A stretch of 64,000 nt of DNA from JACCSI01 sp035575715 (GTDB lineage: Bacteria; Acidobacteriota; Vicinamibacteria; Vicinamibacterales; UBA2999): positions 1 to 64,000 of the forward strand of contig DATLXN010000043.1 in assembly GCA_035575715.1 (NCBI GenBank). The letters are read 5' to 3'. This document shows, piece after piece, positions 42,516-52,152 of the stretch (its first letter is position 1; the number at the start of each line of letters is the position of its first letter). The position numbers and the translations under genes were made by a program. The notes beneath the pieces were generated by a model that did no database searches, had not been told where the DNA came from, and saw only the letters and a program-made list of their open reading frames with translations.

Positions 42516-43415
42516 ATGGCAATTGTCGAATGCATCCCCAATCTCAGTGAAGGACAGCGACCAGAAGCGATAGCGACGATCGCCGACGCGTTGCGCGCGA
42601 TACCCGGTGTCCGCGTGTTGGACGTGCAGTCCGACGCCACTCACCACCGTTCTGTCCTCACCCTGGCCGGCGACCGCGAGCCGATCAAGGCCGCGGTGCT
42701 CCGACTGTACGAACTTGCTGTCGATGCGATCGACCTGCGCTCGCACACAGGCGAACACCCGCGGCTTGGCGCGGTCGACGTCTGCCCGTTCGTGCCGATT
42801 GACGGCGTGACGATGAAGGAGTGTGTGGAACTGGCACGGGAGGTCGGCGCCGAAGTGGCTGCGCGTCTCAATCTGCCGGTTTACCTCTACGAAGAGGCCG
42901 CTAGCTCGCCGGCGCGCCGCAATCTGGAGGATATCCGTCGGGGCCAGTTCGAGGGGCTCGGTGCCAAAATGCAGCAGCTCGAGTGGAAACCGGACTTCGG
43001 CCCCTCGACGCCGCATCCGTCCGCCGGTGCCACCGTCATCGGCGCACGCATGCCGCTCATCGCTTACAACATCAACCTGGCGACCGATCGACTCGATGTC
43101 GCGAAGAAGATCGCCGCTGCCATCCGGATGAGCAGCGGCGGCTTTCGCTTCGTCAAGGCGATGGGGATCACCCTCGATGATCGCGGCATCGTGCAAGTCT
43201 CGATGAACCTGACCAATTACGAACAAACGCCGATCTTTCGCGTCTTCGAGGTGGTCAAACGCGAGGCCGCACGCTACGGCGTCGCGGTCCTCGAAAGCGA
43301 GATCGTCGGGCTGGTGCCGTCAGCGGCGCTCAATCAGGCCGCGGAGTTCTATCTGCAACTGGAAGGGTTCTCACCAAGCCAAGTGCTGGAAAACAAGCTT
43401 CGCACCAGCGAATAA
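42516..43415 (+). CDS. ftcD: Glutamate formimidoyltransferase
   Basis: A 299-residue enzyme that moves a formimino group from formiminoglutamate to tetrahydrofolate, the last step of one histidine degradation route. It begins VECIPNLSEGQRPE, has DATHHRSVLTLAG, the HTGEHPRLGAVDVCPFVPI stretch and MNLTNYEQTP. Only the transferase domain is present; the cyclodeaminase half is absent, as in many bacteria. No other hut genes are adjacent. Its leader is a repeat array without an evident ribosome site. Confidence 0.92.
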   Translation: MAIVECIPNLSEGQRPEAIATIADALRAIPGVRVLDVQSDATHHRSVLTLAGDREPIKAAVLRLYELAVDAIDLRSHTGEHPRLGAVDVCPFVPIDGVTMKECVELAREVGAEVAARLNLPVYLYEEAASSPARRNLEDIRRGQFEGLGAKMQQLEWKPDFGPSTPHPSAGATVIGARMPLIAYNINLATDRLDVAKKIAAAIRMSSGGFRFVKAMGITLDDRGIVQVSMNLTNYEQTPIFRVFEVVKREAARYGVAVLESEIVGLVPSAALNQAAEFYLQLEGFSPSQVLENKLRTSE

Positions 43416-43455
43416 ATACAATTTTTTCGTGCGCTTCGTGCCCTTCGTGTTGTGA

Positions 43456-44814
43456 TTATTCACGCGACGGGGCGATCCCGAACGCGCGCATCTTCTTATA
43501 CAGGTTGCTTCGCTCCACACCGAGCACGTCGGCGGTTCGCGACATGTTGCCGTGCTGCGCAGCGAGCGCCTGCAGAATGTAATCACGTTCGAACCGGTCG
43601 CGCGCGTCGGCGAGCGGCACCGATACGTCGACCGCCGCGGGGGCCCCGGGGATCTCGTCGTGGCCGAGAAACGCCAGATCCTGCGCGGTAATGGTCTCGC
43701 CAGGCACCATGATCATCAACCGCTCGATCACATTGCGTAATTCACGAACATTGCCGGGCCAGGCGTAGTGCTGCAGGCGGCCCACCGCTTCGGGCGCGAA
43801 ACGTTTCGCGCGCCGTCCGTACTCCGTCGCCATCAACGCCATGAAGTGTTCGGCAAGCAGCGGGATATCATCCTGCCGGTCGCGGAGCGGCGCAACGAAG
43901 ATCGGAATCACGTTCAGGCGGAAATAAAGATCCTCGCGAAAGCGTCCGGCGCGAATTTCTGCCGGCAATTCCTTGTTGGTCGCCGCGAGAACACGCACGT
44001 CAACGCGGATGCTCTGGGTACCGCCGACCCGCTCCATCTGTTGTTCCTGCAGGACTCGCAGCACCTTGGCCTGCGTCTTCAGGCTCATGTCACCGATCTC
44101 GTCCAAGAAGATGGTGCCGGTTGTCGCCTGCTCGAAGCGACCGGGCTTGTCGGCCACCGCCCCGGTGAACGCCCCTTTGACATGGCCGAACAGCTCCGAC
44201 TCGATCAGCTCTTCCGGAATCGCCGCGCAGTTCACCTCGACAAACGGTGCGCGGCGGCGGCGGCTCTGGTGATGCACGGTCCGCGCGACCAGCTCTTTGC
44301 CGGTGCCGTTCTCGCCGTAAATCAAGACCCGGCCGTTGGTCGGTGCGGCCATCGCCACCTGCTCCCGCAGTTGCCGCATCGGCATACTTTCACCAACCAT
44401 CACATACTGCCGATCGACGCGCGCGCGAAGCACGCGATTCTCGGCTTCAAGGTCGCGCTGGCGCAGAGCATTGCGCACGACCAACACTGTTTTCTCGAGC
44501 GAGAGCGGCTTCTCGACGAAGTCAAAGGCGCCCATCTTGATCGCGCGGACCGCCGACTCGATATTGCCGTGACCCGAGATCATCACCACCTGCGCATCGA
44601 TCTTGCGCTCGCGCAGCCGCTGCAGCGTCATCAACCCATCCACGCCAGGCAGCCAGACGTCGAGGACAATCACGTCATACGCGGTCTGCGCGGCGCGCTC
44701 GAGGCACTCTTCCCCGCTACCGGCCGCAGCGACGTCAAACCCTTCGTCGCGCAACACACCGCTCAGCGACGAGCGCACGCCGGGTTCGTCGTCTACAACA
44801 AGAATTGATGGCAT
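43456..44814 (-). CDS. NtrC-family sigma-54 response regulator
   Basis: A 452-residue regulator. Residues 1-120 are a receiver domain (VVDDEPGVRSSL, phospho-acceptor in VIVLDVWLPGVDG). The AAA+ domain has GENGTGKELVAR, the sigma-54 contact loop GAFTGA, FLDEIGDMSLKTQAKVLRV and the arginine-finger region. The C-terminal Fis-type HTH is SRTADVLGVERSNLYKKM. It is 45 bases after the NtrY-like kinase gene, its likely partner, which resembles the NtrYX pair. The controlled genes are not shown here. Confidence 0.92.
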   Translation of the reverse strand: MPSILVVDDEPGVRSSLSGVLRDEGFDVAAAGSGEECLERAAQTAYDVIVLDVWLPGVDGLMTLQRLRERKIDAQVVMISGHGNIESAVRAIKMGAFDFVEKPLSLEKTVLVVRNALRQRDLEAENRVLRARVDRQYVMVGESMPMRQLREQVAMAAPTNGRVLIYGENGTGKELVARTVHHQSRRRRAPFVEVNCAAIPEELIESELFGHVKGAFTGAVADKPGRFEQATTGTIFLDEIGDMSLKTQAKVLRVLQEQQMERVGGTQSIRVDVRVLAATNKELPAEIRAGRFREDLYFRLNVIPIFVAPLRDRQDDIPLLAEHFMALMATEYGRRAKRFAPEAVGRLQHYAWPGNVRELRNVIERLMIMVPGETITAQDLAFLGHDEIPGAPAAVDVSVPLADARDRFERDYILQALAAQHGNMSRTADVLGVERSNLYKKMRAFGIAPSRE

Positions 44815-44859
44815 CTGCTCACGTACGATTCACGGACACGCTTAAACACGGGAGGGTCA

Positions 44860-47130
44860 TCACGCGGGCAGCTCGATCGTGAAGCGCGTGCCGCGCGGGA
44901 CGTTATCCATCACGTCAATGCTGCCGCCGTGCTCGGCGACAATGCGCCGCACGATCGCCAGCCCGAGGCCACTGCCGCGGCCTTTGGTCGAGTAGTAGGG
45001 CAGGAAGAGTTTCTCGCGCTCCTCCACCGGGATACCAGGGCCATCGTCTGCCACCGTCACCCGCACGAGGCTGTGTGCCGGGTCATGCGCGGTTTCAATG
45101 ACGACCGTGCCACGGCGATGGATGGCTTCGATCGCGTTGTCGATCAGATTGATCACCACGCGCCGCATCTGCTCCGGATCGACGCGGACCGCGGGCAGGG
45201 CCGCTGCGAAACGCCGATCGAGTCGCACCTCGGTGAACAGCCCGTCGTAGAGGTTCAACGCGTCGTTGAGGAGCTGGTGCAGCTCGGTTGACACGGTGCG
45301 CGGCGCCGGCATGCGCGCAAACTGCGAGAACTCATCGACCAGGTTTTTCAACGACTCGACCTCGCCAATGATCGTCGACGTGCATTCCTGGACGAGCTCG
45401 GCGTGTGGCTGATCGGGACCGGCGAGCTTGCGGCGCAGGCGTTCGGCGGATAACTGGATCGGCGTGAGCGGGTTCTTGATCTCATGCGCCAGCCGGCGCG
45501 CCACTTCGCGCCACGCCGCGACCTTCTGGGCGCGGATGAGCGGAGTGACGTCGTCCAGGACCAGGACCGTTCCCTCGTACTCGCCGCTGGCGCCGGCCAG
45601 GCGAGTGACGGCCGCGGCGACATGCAATTCGCGGCCTTCGCGGACGATCGCCACTTCCTGGGCGAAGGCGTCGGCGCGGGCGCGCGCCGCCTGATCGAGG
45701 ACGTCGTTGATCGGCTCGAGGTCGGCGCGCCCGAAGACGTCGACCGCCGGCAGGCCGATGGCGGCGGTGTCGACTTCCAGCAGACGCATCGCCGCGGCAT
45801 TGATCGTCCCGATCCGGCCGGCGGGATCAATGGATATGACACCGGTGGCGACCCGCTCGAGGATCGTTTCGATATAGCGACGCCGGCCGTCGACCTCCTG
45901 GTTGGTGCGCTCGAGATCGATCGCCGCACGCTCGAGGCGCCGCCGGCTCGAGGCCAGTTCCGCGGCCATCGTATTAAACGCCTCGATCATCGAACCAAAC
46001 TCGTCGGTCGCCTCGTAGTCGATCCGCTGGTCATAGCGCCCCTGGCCGATCTCCCGGGCCGCCACCGACAAGAGTTGCACCGGCCGGGTAATGCGTTTGG
46101 CCAGATACAGCCCCATCCACGCCGAGCTGACGAGAATGAGCAGCGTGACCATCAGAAAAAAGGACAGATAGACGCCGGCTAACGGTTGGCGCAGCACGCG
46201 CAGTTGTTGATAATCCTCGTAGGCTTTGGTCATCCGCCGTGCCCGATCGGCGAGCTCGCCCGACAGGAAGTCGGTGGCCACGACCACCCCGGTCACTTCC
46301 CCGCGGGCGTTGCGGATCACGCTGGCGGCGCGCAGTAAATCGCCGCCCCCGGGCAATTCTTCGAGCATCCGCGGATCGGTTTCTGCGCCGGACGCCACGC
46401 GCGCGGCAAAGCGATCTGCTGAAGCCCGCGGCCACCCTTGCGGCATGGTCGATGCCGCGACGTCGACGACCGAAATGACGTCCAGCTCACCGTTGGCCAG
46501 CGTCGCCGGCCGGTAGACCTGGACCAGGCCGACGCGCCGCTCGTTGACCTCGCGGGTCAGTTCCGCACGCACGCGAGGCAGGTCGGGTGACGTCAAATCG
46601 GCAGTCGACAGGTTCGCGGCGAGCCGCCCGGCCTGGTCCGCCATCAGTTGCTGGCGCTCGCGGTAATAATCGCCGGCGATCTGGTTGGCCGACGACAGGA
46701 TCTCGTCAACCGGCTCGTTGAACCATTTCGCGACCGCGCTAATCACGACGTTGCTGCCAAGAATGAAGACGAGGCCGGCGGGAATCAGCGTCATGCCGAG
46801 GAGCACGAACACCAGCTTGGCGCGGAATCGCACGAAGGGAATCGCGCGCCGCCGCTCGACCAGCAGCTTGATGACGTTGCGCGCCAGCATGAAGACCAGG
46901 GCCAGCACGATCATCACATCCGTGGCGACCAGCGCGTAGAGGATGTTCTCGGTGAGGAAATCCGGAGAGAGCCGCGACGTCCGCTCGGCGAGGACCAGCA
47001 CGCCGACCAGGGCGAGTACCAGCACCGCGATGCCGGCTGAAATCAAACGCGGGTTGTCACGAAACGGGCGTCGCGGCGACGGCATCGGCCGCACCGCAGG
47101 TCGCGATCCGGACAGTGGCCTGCTCACCAT
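44860..47130 (-). CDS. NtrY-like membrane sensor histidine kinase
   Basis: A 756-residue kinase. Three or four membrane helices lie in the first 130 residues, then a periplasmic sensor region, another helix around residue 310, a HAMP domain, a PAS domain (IETILERVATGVISIDPAGR) and the kinase core: phospho-acceptor His in HEIKNPLTP, N box NLIDNAIEAI, and DDGPGIP plus GLGLAIVRRIV. This layout is that of NtrY, which senses redox or nitrogen state. The ATG is followed by a basic N-terminus. Confidence 0.9.
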   Translation of the reverse strand: MVSRPLSGSRPAVRPMPSPRRPFRDNPRLISAGIAVLVLALVGVLVLAERTSRLSPDFLTENILYALVATDVMIVLALVFMLARNVIKLLVERRRAIPFVRFRAKLVFVLLGMTLIPAGLVFILGSNVVISAVAKWFNEPVDEILSSANQIAGDYYRERQQLMADQAGRLAANLSTADLTSPDLPRVRAELTREVNERRVGLVQVYRPATLANGELDVISVVDVAASTMPQGWPRASADRFAARVASGAETDPRMLEELPGGGDLLRAASVIRNARGEVTGVVVATDFLSGELADRARRMTKAYEDYQQLRVLRQPLAGVYLSFFLMVTLLILVSSAWMGLYLAKRITRPVQLLSVAAREIGQGRYDQRIDYEATDEFGSMIEAFNTMAAELASSRRRLERAAIDLERTNQEVDGRRRYIETILERVATGVISIDPAGRIGTINAAAMRLLEVDTAAIGLPAVDVFGRADLEPINDVLDQAARARADAFAQEVAIVREGRELHVAAAVTRLAGASGEYEGTVLVLDDVTPLIRAQKVAAWREVARRLAHEIKNPLTPIQLSAERLRRKLAGPDQPHAELVQECTSTIIGEVESLKNLVDEFSQFARMPAPRTVSTELHQLLNDALNLYDGLFTEVRLDRRFAAALPAVRVDPEQMRRVVINLIDNAIEAIHRRGTVVIETAHDPAHSLVRVTVADDGPGIPVEEREKLFLPYYSTKGRGSGLGLAIVRRIVAEHGGSIDVMDNVPRGTRFTIELPA

Positions 47131-47153
47131 GTTTTCAATCTGCGTAATCTACC

Positions 47154-47181
47154 GATCCCTGATCCCTGATCCCTGATCCCT
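47154..47181. repeat. GATCCCT heptamer, four copies
   Basis: Four perfect tandem GATCCCT units between nrdR and the kinase gene, 2 bases from the nrdR stop codon. Perfect copies suggest recent expansion by slippage. Confidence 0.8.
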
Positions 47182-47183
47182 GA

Positions 47184-47648
47184 CTAGTCTTTCGCGTTCA
47201 ACAGGTCCTTGAGCTCAGTCATGAATTCGCCGATGTCGCGGAAGTGGCGATAGACCGAGGCGAAGCGCACGTAGGCCACCTTGTCGAGGCGTTTGAGTTC
47301 CTGCATGACGAACGCGCCGACTTCGGATGTCGAGATCTCTTTCTCGGCCTTGTCCTGCAGCATCAATTCAACGCGGTCGGCGACATCTTCGATCGCGGCG
47401 ACGCTGACCGGCCGCTTTTCACACGCCTTGAGCAGCCCGGCGACCAGTTTCTGGCGCTCGAATCGTTCGCGGGTGCCGTCCTTTTTCACGACCATGTAGG
47501 GGATCTCGTCGATCCGCTCATAGCTGGTGAATCGCTTATGGCACTCGTCGTTGAGGCATTGGCGGCGACGCCGGATGACGTCGCCTTCTTTGCTTTCGCG
47601 CGAGTCAACGACCTTGTCGCCGAGGTTGCCGCAGTACGGACACTTCAC
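47184..47648 (-). CDS. nrdR: Ribonucleotide reductase repressor NrdR
   Basis: A 154-residue zinc-ribbon and ATP-cone repressor of ribonucleotide reductase genes. The ribbon is CPYCGNLGDKVVDSRESKEG with the second pair in CLNDECHKRF; the ATP-cone has VVKKDGTRERFERQKLVAGL. Start codon GTG. It lies 1 base after the flippase-like gene. No nrd gene or clear NrdR box pair is in the window. Confidence 0.95.
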   Translation of the reverse strand: MKCPYCGNLGDKVVDSRESKEGDVIRRRRQCLNDECHKRFTSYERIDEIPYMVVKKDGTRERFERQKLVAGLLKACEKRPVSVAAIEDVADRVELMLQDKAEKEISTSEVGAFVMQELKRLDKVAYVRFASVYRHFRDIGEFMTELKDLLNAKD

Positions 47649-47649
47649 C

Positions 47650-48672
47650 CTATGTCACCTTGTTCGCTTCAGCAGTCACCGCGCGCAGTCGACCGAGGTT
47701 CATCCCGTCTCGCGCGATAAACCATAACCCGAGGAGGATAATCGGCACGAAGTTAACCGCGTGCTGGAGGATCGCGGCGCCCACCGCGGCGTCATTATCG
47801 GCGCCATAAAAGGCGGTCACGCCCAGACGAAAGGCCTCATGCGTGCCGCCGACCCCGCCCGGTGTCGGGATGGCCACGCCCACCACCAGCATCGCCGTCA
47901 CGATGAAGGATCCGCCAAACGGCAGCGGGATGCCGAAGGCGCGCGCCAACATCCAAATTTGCGCCGCGATCGCCAGCCACAGCACCAGCGACCAGCCGAG
48001 CGCGAAGACCAGCCGCGACGGCCGGCGCACGACCGCGAGCCCCTCAGCAAAGGTGCGCGCGAAGCCGGCCACGGCGTGCGCCAGTCGTGTCGGCAGCACC
48101 CGCTCCATCTTCAGCACCACGCGGTGCAGCCGCTCGGGGTGGCCGGCCATCAGGAACATGGCGATCAGCAGCCCGGCACCCACCGGTGCGATGGCCAGTC
48201 CGCCAATCAACACCGCGCGGTACAGCCCAGGCGCCGCCGCTGCGGGGCCGGTCGAGAAAAAGACAAAAAATATCCCCAGCAGGATCAGCACCGAGACCAG
48301 ATCGAGCATCCGCTCGACAATGACCGTGGCAAACACCGCAGTTGCAGGCAGTTGTTCTTCGCGCGCCAGCAGGTATGGGCGTAGCACCTCGCCAGCGCGG
48401 GCCGGCAAAATGAACGACGCGGCGAATCCAATGACTGTCGTTTTGAACGCGACCCAGAAGCGTGTGTGCCCGAGCGGTTCAAGCAAGTACTGCCACCGCT
48501 CCGCCCGGACCAGGTACATGACGCTCGTCAAGATCGAGGCGAGGATCAACAAATTTGGCTGCGCCGCACGCATTTCAGCGAGCACGCTGCTCAAATCGGC
48601 ATTGCGCAAGAAAAGCGCTAACAGCCCGACGGCCAGGGCAGTTACCACAAGCGTTCGAAGAACGGCGCGCAA
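47650..48672 (-). CDS. Flippase-like (UPF0104 / LPG synthase TM) membrane protein
   Basis: A 340-residue protein with eight hydrophobic helices and the family stretches YLVRAERWQYLLEPLG, FILPARAGEVLRPYLLA and PTPGGVGGTHEAF. It matches the membrane half of lysylphosphatidylglycerol synthases without the catalytic half. These proteins are thought to move lipids, but the substrate is unknown. The start is TTG; a TATAGT box on the minus strand (48687-48682) would give a leader of about three bases. Confidence 0.85.
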   Translation of the reverse strand: MRAVLRTLVVTALAVGLLALFLRNADLSSVLAEMRAAQPNLLILASILTSVMYLVRAERWQYLLEPLGHTRFWVAFKTTVIGFAASFILPARAGEVLRPYLLAREEQLPATAVFATVIVERMLDLVSVLILLGIFFVFFSTGPAAAAPGLYRAVLIGGLAIAPVGAGLLIAMFLMAGHPERLHRVVLKMERVLPTRLAHAVAGFARTFAEGLAVVRRPSRLVFALGWSLVLWLAIAAQIWMLARAFGIPLPFGGSFIVTAMLVVGVAIPTPGGVGGTHEAFRLGVTAFYGADNDAAVGAAILQHAVNFVPIILLGLWFIARDGMNLGRLRAVTAEANKVT

Positions 48673-48712
48673 GTCCGATTAACTATATCTGAGGTAATCT
48701 GTTTCCCCTTCT

Positions 48713-49618
48713 GTGACGCCAGCGCTACTCGACACAGCTCTCGACGGCTTAACCCTGGTCCGGCGCGGCAAAGTCCGCGACTTGTACGCGTGTGACGATG
48801 CCCTGGTGATCGTCGCGACCGATCGCATTTCTGCGTTCGACTACGTGCTCGGGTCCGGCATCCCGGACAAGGGCCGCGTCCTCACCCAGTTGTCAGCGTT
48901 CTGGTTCGATCGCACGCGCCACCTGGTCGACAACCACATCATTGGGACCGATGCCCATCGCTATCCCGCCGCGGCGCGTCGGCACGCCGCACTGCTCCAC
49001 GGCCGTTCGATGTGGGTGCGCAAGACCACTCCCCTGCCGATCGAATGTGTCGCGCGCGGCTATTTATCCGGCTCCGGGTGGAAGGACTACCAGGCGACCG
49101 GCGAAGTGTGTGGCTTGCGATTTCCGAAGGGTCTGATTGAATCCGATCGTCTGCCTGAGCCGATCTTTACGCCGGCGACCAAAGCCGACTCGGGGCATGA
49201 CCTCAACATTTCCGAGCTCGAAGCCACCCGGCTCGTCAGTGCTGATCTGCTGCAGCGATTAAAACGGCTGACCCTGAGCCTGTATGAGTTTGGCGTGGCC
49301 CATGCGGAAACGCACGGCATCATCCTCGCAGATACCAAGTTCGAGTTTGGCCTGACCGAGGAAGGGGAGCTGTTGTTGATCGACGAAGTGATGACGCCGG
49401 ATTCGTCGCGCTATTGGCCGCGGGACACCTACCGTCCTGGTGGCGCACAGCCGAGCTTCGACAAGCAATTCGTGCGCGATTATCTCGAATCCATTCGGTG
49501 GAACAAGCAACCGCCCGTCCCCTCGCTGCCCGACGCGGTCATTGCCCGCACCCGCGACAAATACATCGAAGCCTATCGCCGCCTGACCGGTCTCGAGCTG
49601 GAGACCGCCGGTGCGTGA
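48713..49618 (+). CDS. purC: SAICAR synthetase (phosphoribosylaminoimidazole-succinocarboxamide synthase)
   Basis: A 301-residue ATP-using enzyme of purine synthesis that adds aspartate to CAIR. Motifs: LVRRGKVRDLYACDD, TDRISAFDYVLGSGIPDKG, IECVARGYLSGSGWKDY, and DTKFEFGLTEEGELLLIDEV. It resembles the longer yeast-like form (about 300 residues). Start GTG at 48713. The next gene begins 8 bases before its stop. Confidence 0.94.
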   Translation: MTPALLDTALDGLTLVRRGKVRDLYACDDALVIVATDRISAFDYVLGSGIPDKGRVLTQLSAFWFDRTRHLVDNHIIGTDAHRYPAAARRHAALLHGRSMWVRKTTPLPIECVARGYLSGSGWKDYQATGEVCGLRFPKGLIESDRLPEPIFTPATKADSGHDLNISELEATRLVSADLLQRLKRLTLSLYEFGVAHAETHGIILADTKFEFGLTEEGELLLIDEVMTPDSSRYWPRDTYRPGGAQPSFDKQFVRDYLESIRWNKQPPVPSLPDAVIARTRDKYIEAYRRLTGLELETAGA

Positions 49619-49820
49619 GCTGCTCGAACAACTGGTCGGTGAGATGGTCGACAAGGGCATCCGCTACGACGATGCCCAACGGGAATTTCAGAAGCGGTTC
49701 ATCGCACGGGTGGTGAGCAAGTGCGACGGCAACCTCGGCAAGGCAGCGACCACCCTCGGCGTCCACCGCAACACGCTGACGCGGAAAATTCAGGAACTGA
49801 AGATCAAGCTGGCTCGCTGA
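49611..49820 (+). CDS. Small Fis-type DNA-binding protein
   Basis: A 69-residue protein with a C-terminal Fis-like helix-turn-helix: GNLGKAATTLGVHRNTLTRKIQEL, preceded by a helical dimerisation segment (LVGEMVDKGIRYDDAQREFQ). It lacks an activation domain, so it resembles a nucleoid protein or a detached NtrC C-terminus. It begins with GTG inside the end of purC and ends 66 bases before the groES promoter. Confidence 0.8.
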   Translation: MRELLEQLVGEMVDKGIRYDDAQREFQKRFIARVVSKCDGNLGKAATTLGVHRNTLTRKIQELKIKLAR

Positions 49821-49886
49821 AGCCTCGCGCGCGTGATCCCGCCGGGCGCCCGCAGAGAGCGGTCCGACCTGGGCCGTACACGGTTC

Positions 49887-49915
49887 TTGACCAGCGGCCC
49901 GAAGCTCCGTATGAT
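49887..49915 (+). promoter_or_regulatory. Sigma-70-type promoter of groESL
   Basis: TTGACC (49887-49892), a 17-base spacer and TATGAT (49910-49915) form a near-consensus housekeeping promoter. Transcription should begin near 49921-49923, giving a leader of about 145 bases before groES. The operator at 49915 overlaps the -10 box and the start. Confidence 0.8.
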
Positions 49916-49941
49916 TAGCAGTCGTCTACTGAGACTGCTAG
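49915..49941 (+). promoter_or_regulatory. Variant CIRCE operator (HrcA binding site)
   Basis: TTAGCAGTC, 9 bases, then GACTGCTAG: the length and spacing of CIRCE. It differs from the consensus (TTAGCACTC-N9-GAGTGCTAA) by a symmetric C/G swap in each arm and by the final base. A further perfect half-site GACTGCTAA lies at 49956-49964. HrcA would block the groESL promoter here, with release on heat stress. No hrcA gene is in view. Confidence 0.7.
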
Positions 49942-50065
49942 CTGACGGAGGGTCAGACTGCTAATTTCGGTCCGCCCGGCGGGCCGCGCCAGTAGACCGG
50001 ACAGTTCTCGTGTTCAACCGTTCACCATACCGATTACCTAGAAAGCGACCCGGAGTGCACCAGAC

Positions 50066-50359
50066 ATGGCACTGAGACCGCTACACGACCGCATCCTCGT
50101 TCAACGCCTTGAAGAAGACGAAGAACAAAAAGTCGGGGGCATCATCATCCCCGACAGCGCGAAAGAAAAGCCCCAGAAGGGCAAAGTCATCGCTGTTGGC
50201 GCCGGCAAGGCCGACAAGGATGGCAAGCGCATCGCCCTTGACGTCAAAGAGAACGACACCATCCTCTTCGGCAAGTATTCCGGACAGGAAATCAAGGTCG
50301 ACGGCAACGAATACCTGATTATGCGCGAGGATGAAGTCCTCGCCGTCGTGACGAAGTAG
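50066..50359 (+). CDS. groES: Co-chaperonin GroES
   Basis: A 97-residue lid of the chaperonin. It begins LRPLHDRILVQRLEEDEE, has the mobile loop EQKVGGIIIPDSAKEKPQKG and ends YLIMREDEVLAVV. The GGAG ribosome site lies about 11 bases upstream. groEL follows after 13 bases. The operon is behind the promoter and operator at 49887-49964. Confidence 0.97.
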   Translation: MALRPLHDRILVQRLEEDEEQKVGGIIIPDSAKEKPQKGKVIAVGAGKADKDGKRIALDVKENDTILFGKYSGQEIKVDGNEYLIMREDEVLAVVTK

Positions 50360-50372
50360 GAGCAGATATCAA

Positions 50373-52007
<1,635 letters not shown>

Positions 52008-52040
52008 ACAGCAAGTCGAAAGACAAAAGAAGAAAGACCA

Positions 52041-52075
52041 AAGGGCCCGGTGGTTCACTCCATCGGGCCTTTTCC
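52041..52075 (+). terminator. Intrinsic terminator of groESL
   Basis: AAGGGCCCGGTGG, loop TTCACT, CCATCGGGCCTT followed by TTCCTTTT. A stem of about 11 pairs with one mismatch, 33 bases after the groEL stop. Confidence 0.8.
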
Positions 52076-52152
52076 TTTTCTGTCCCAGCGTCGGCACCTT
52101 TTTCTGTTTTCGTCGTTCGGTTTCTGTTTTCGCGTAAGTGATAATGGGCGTC

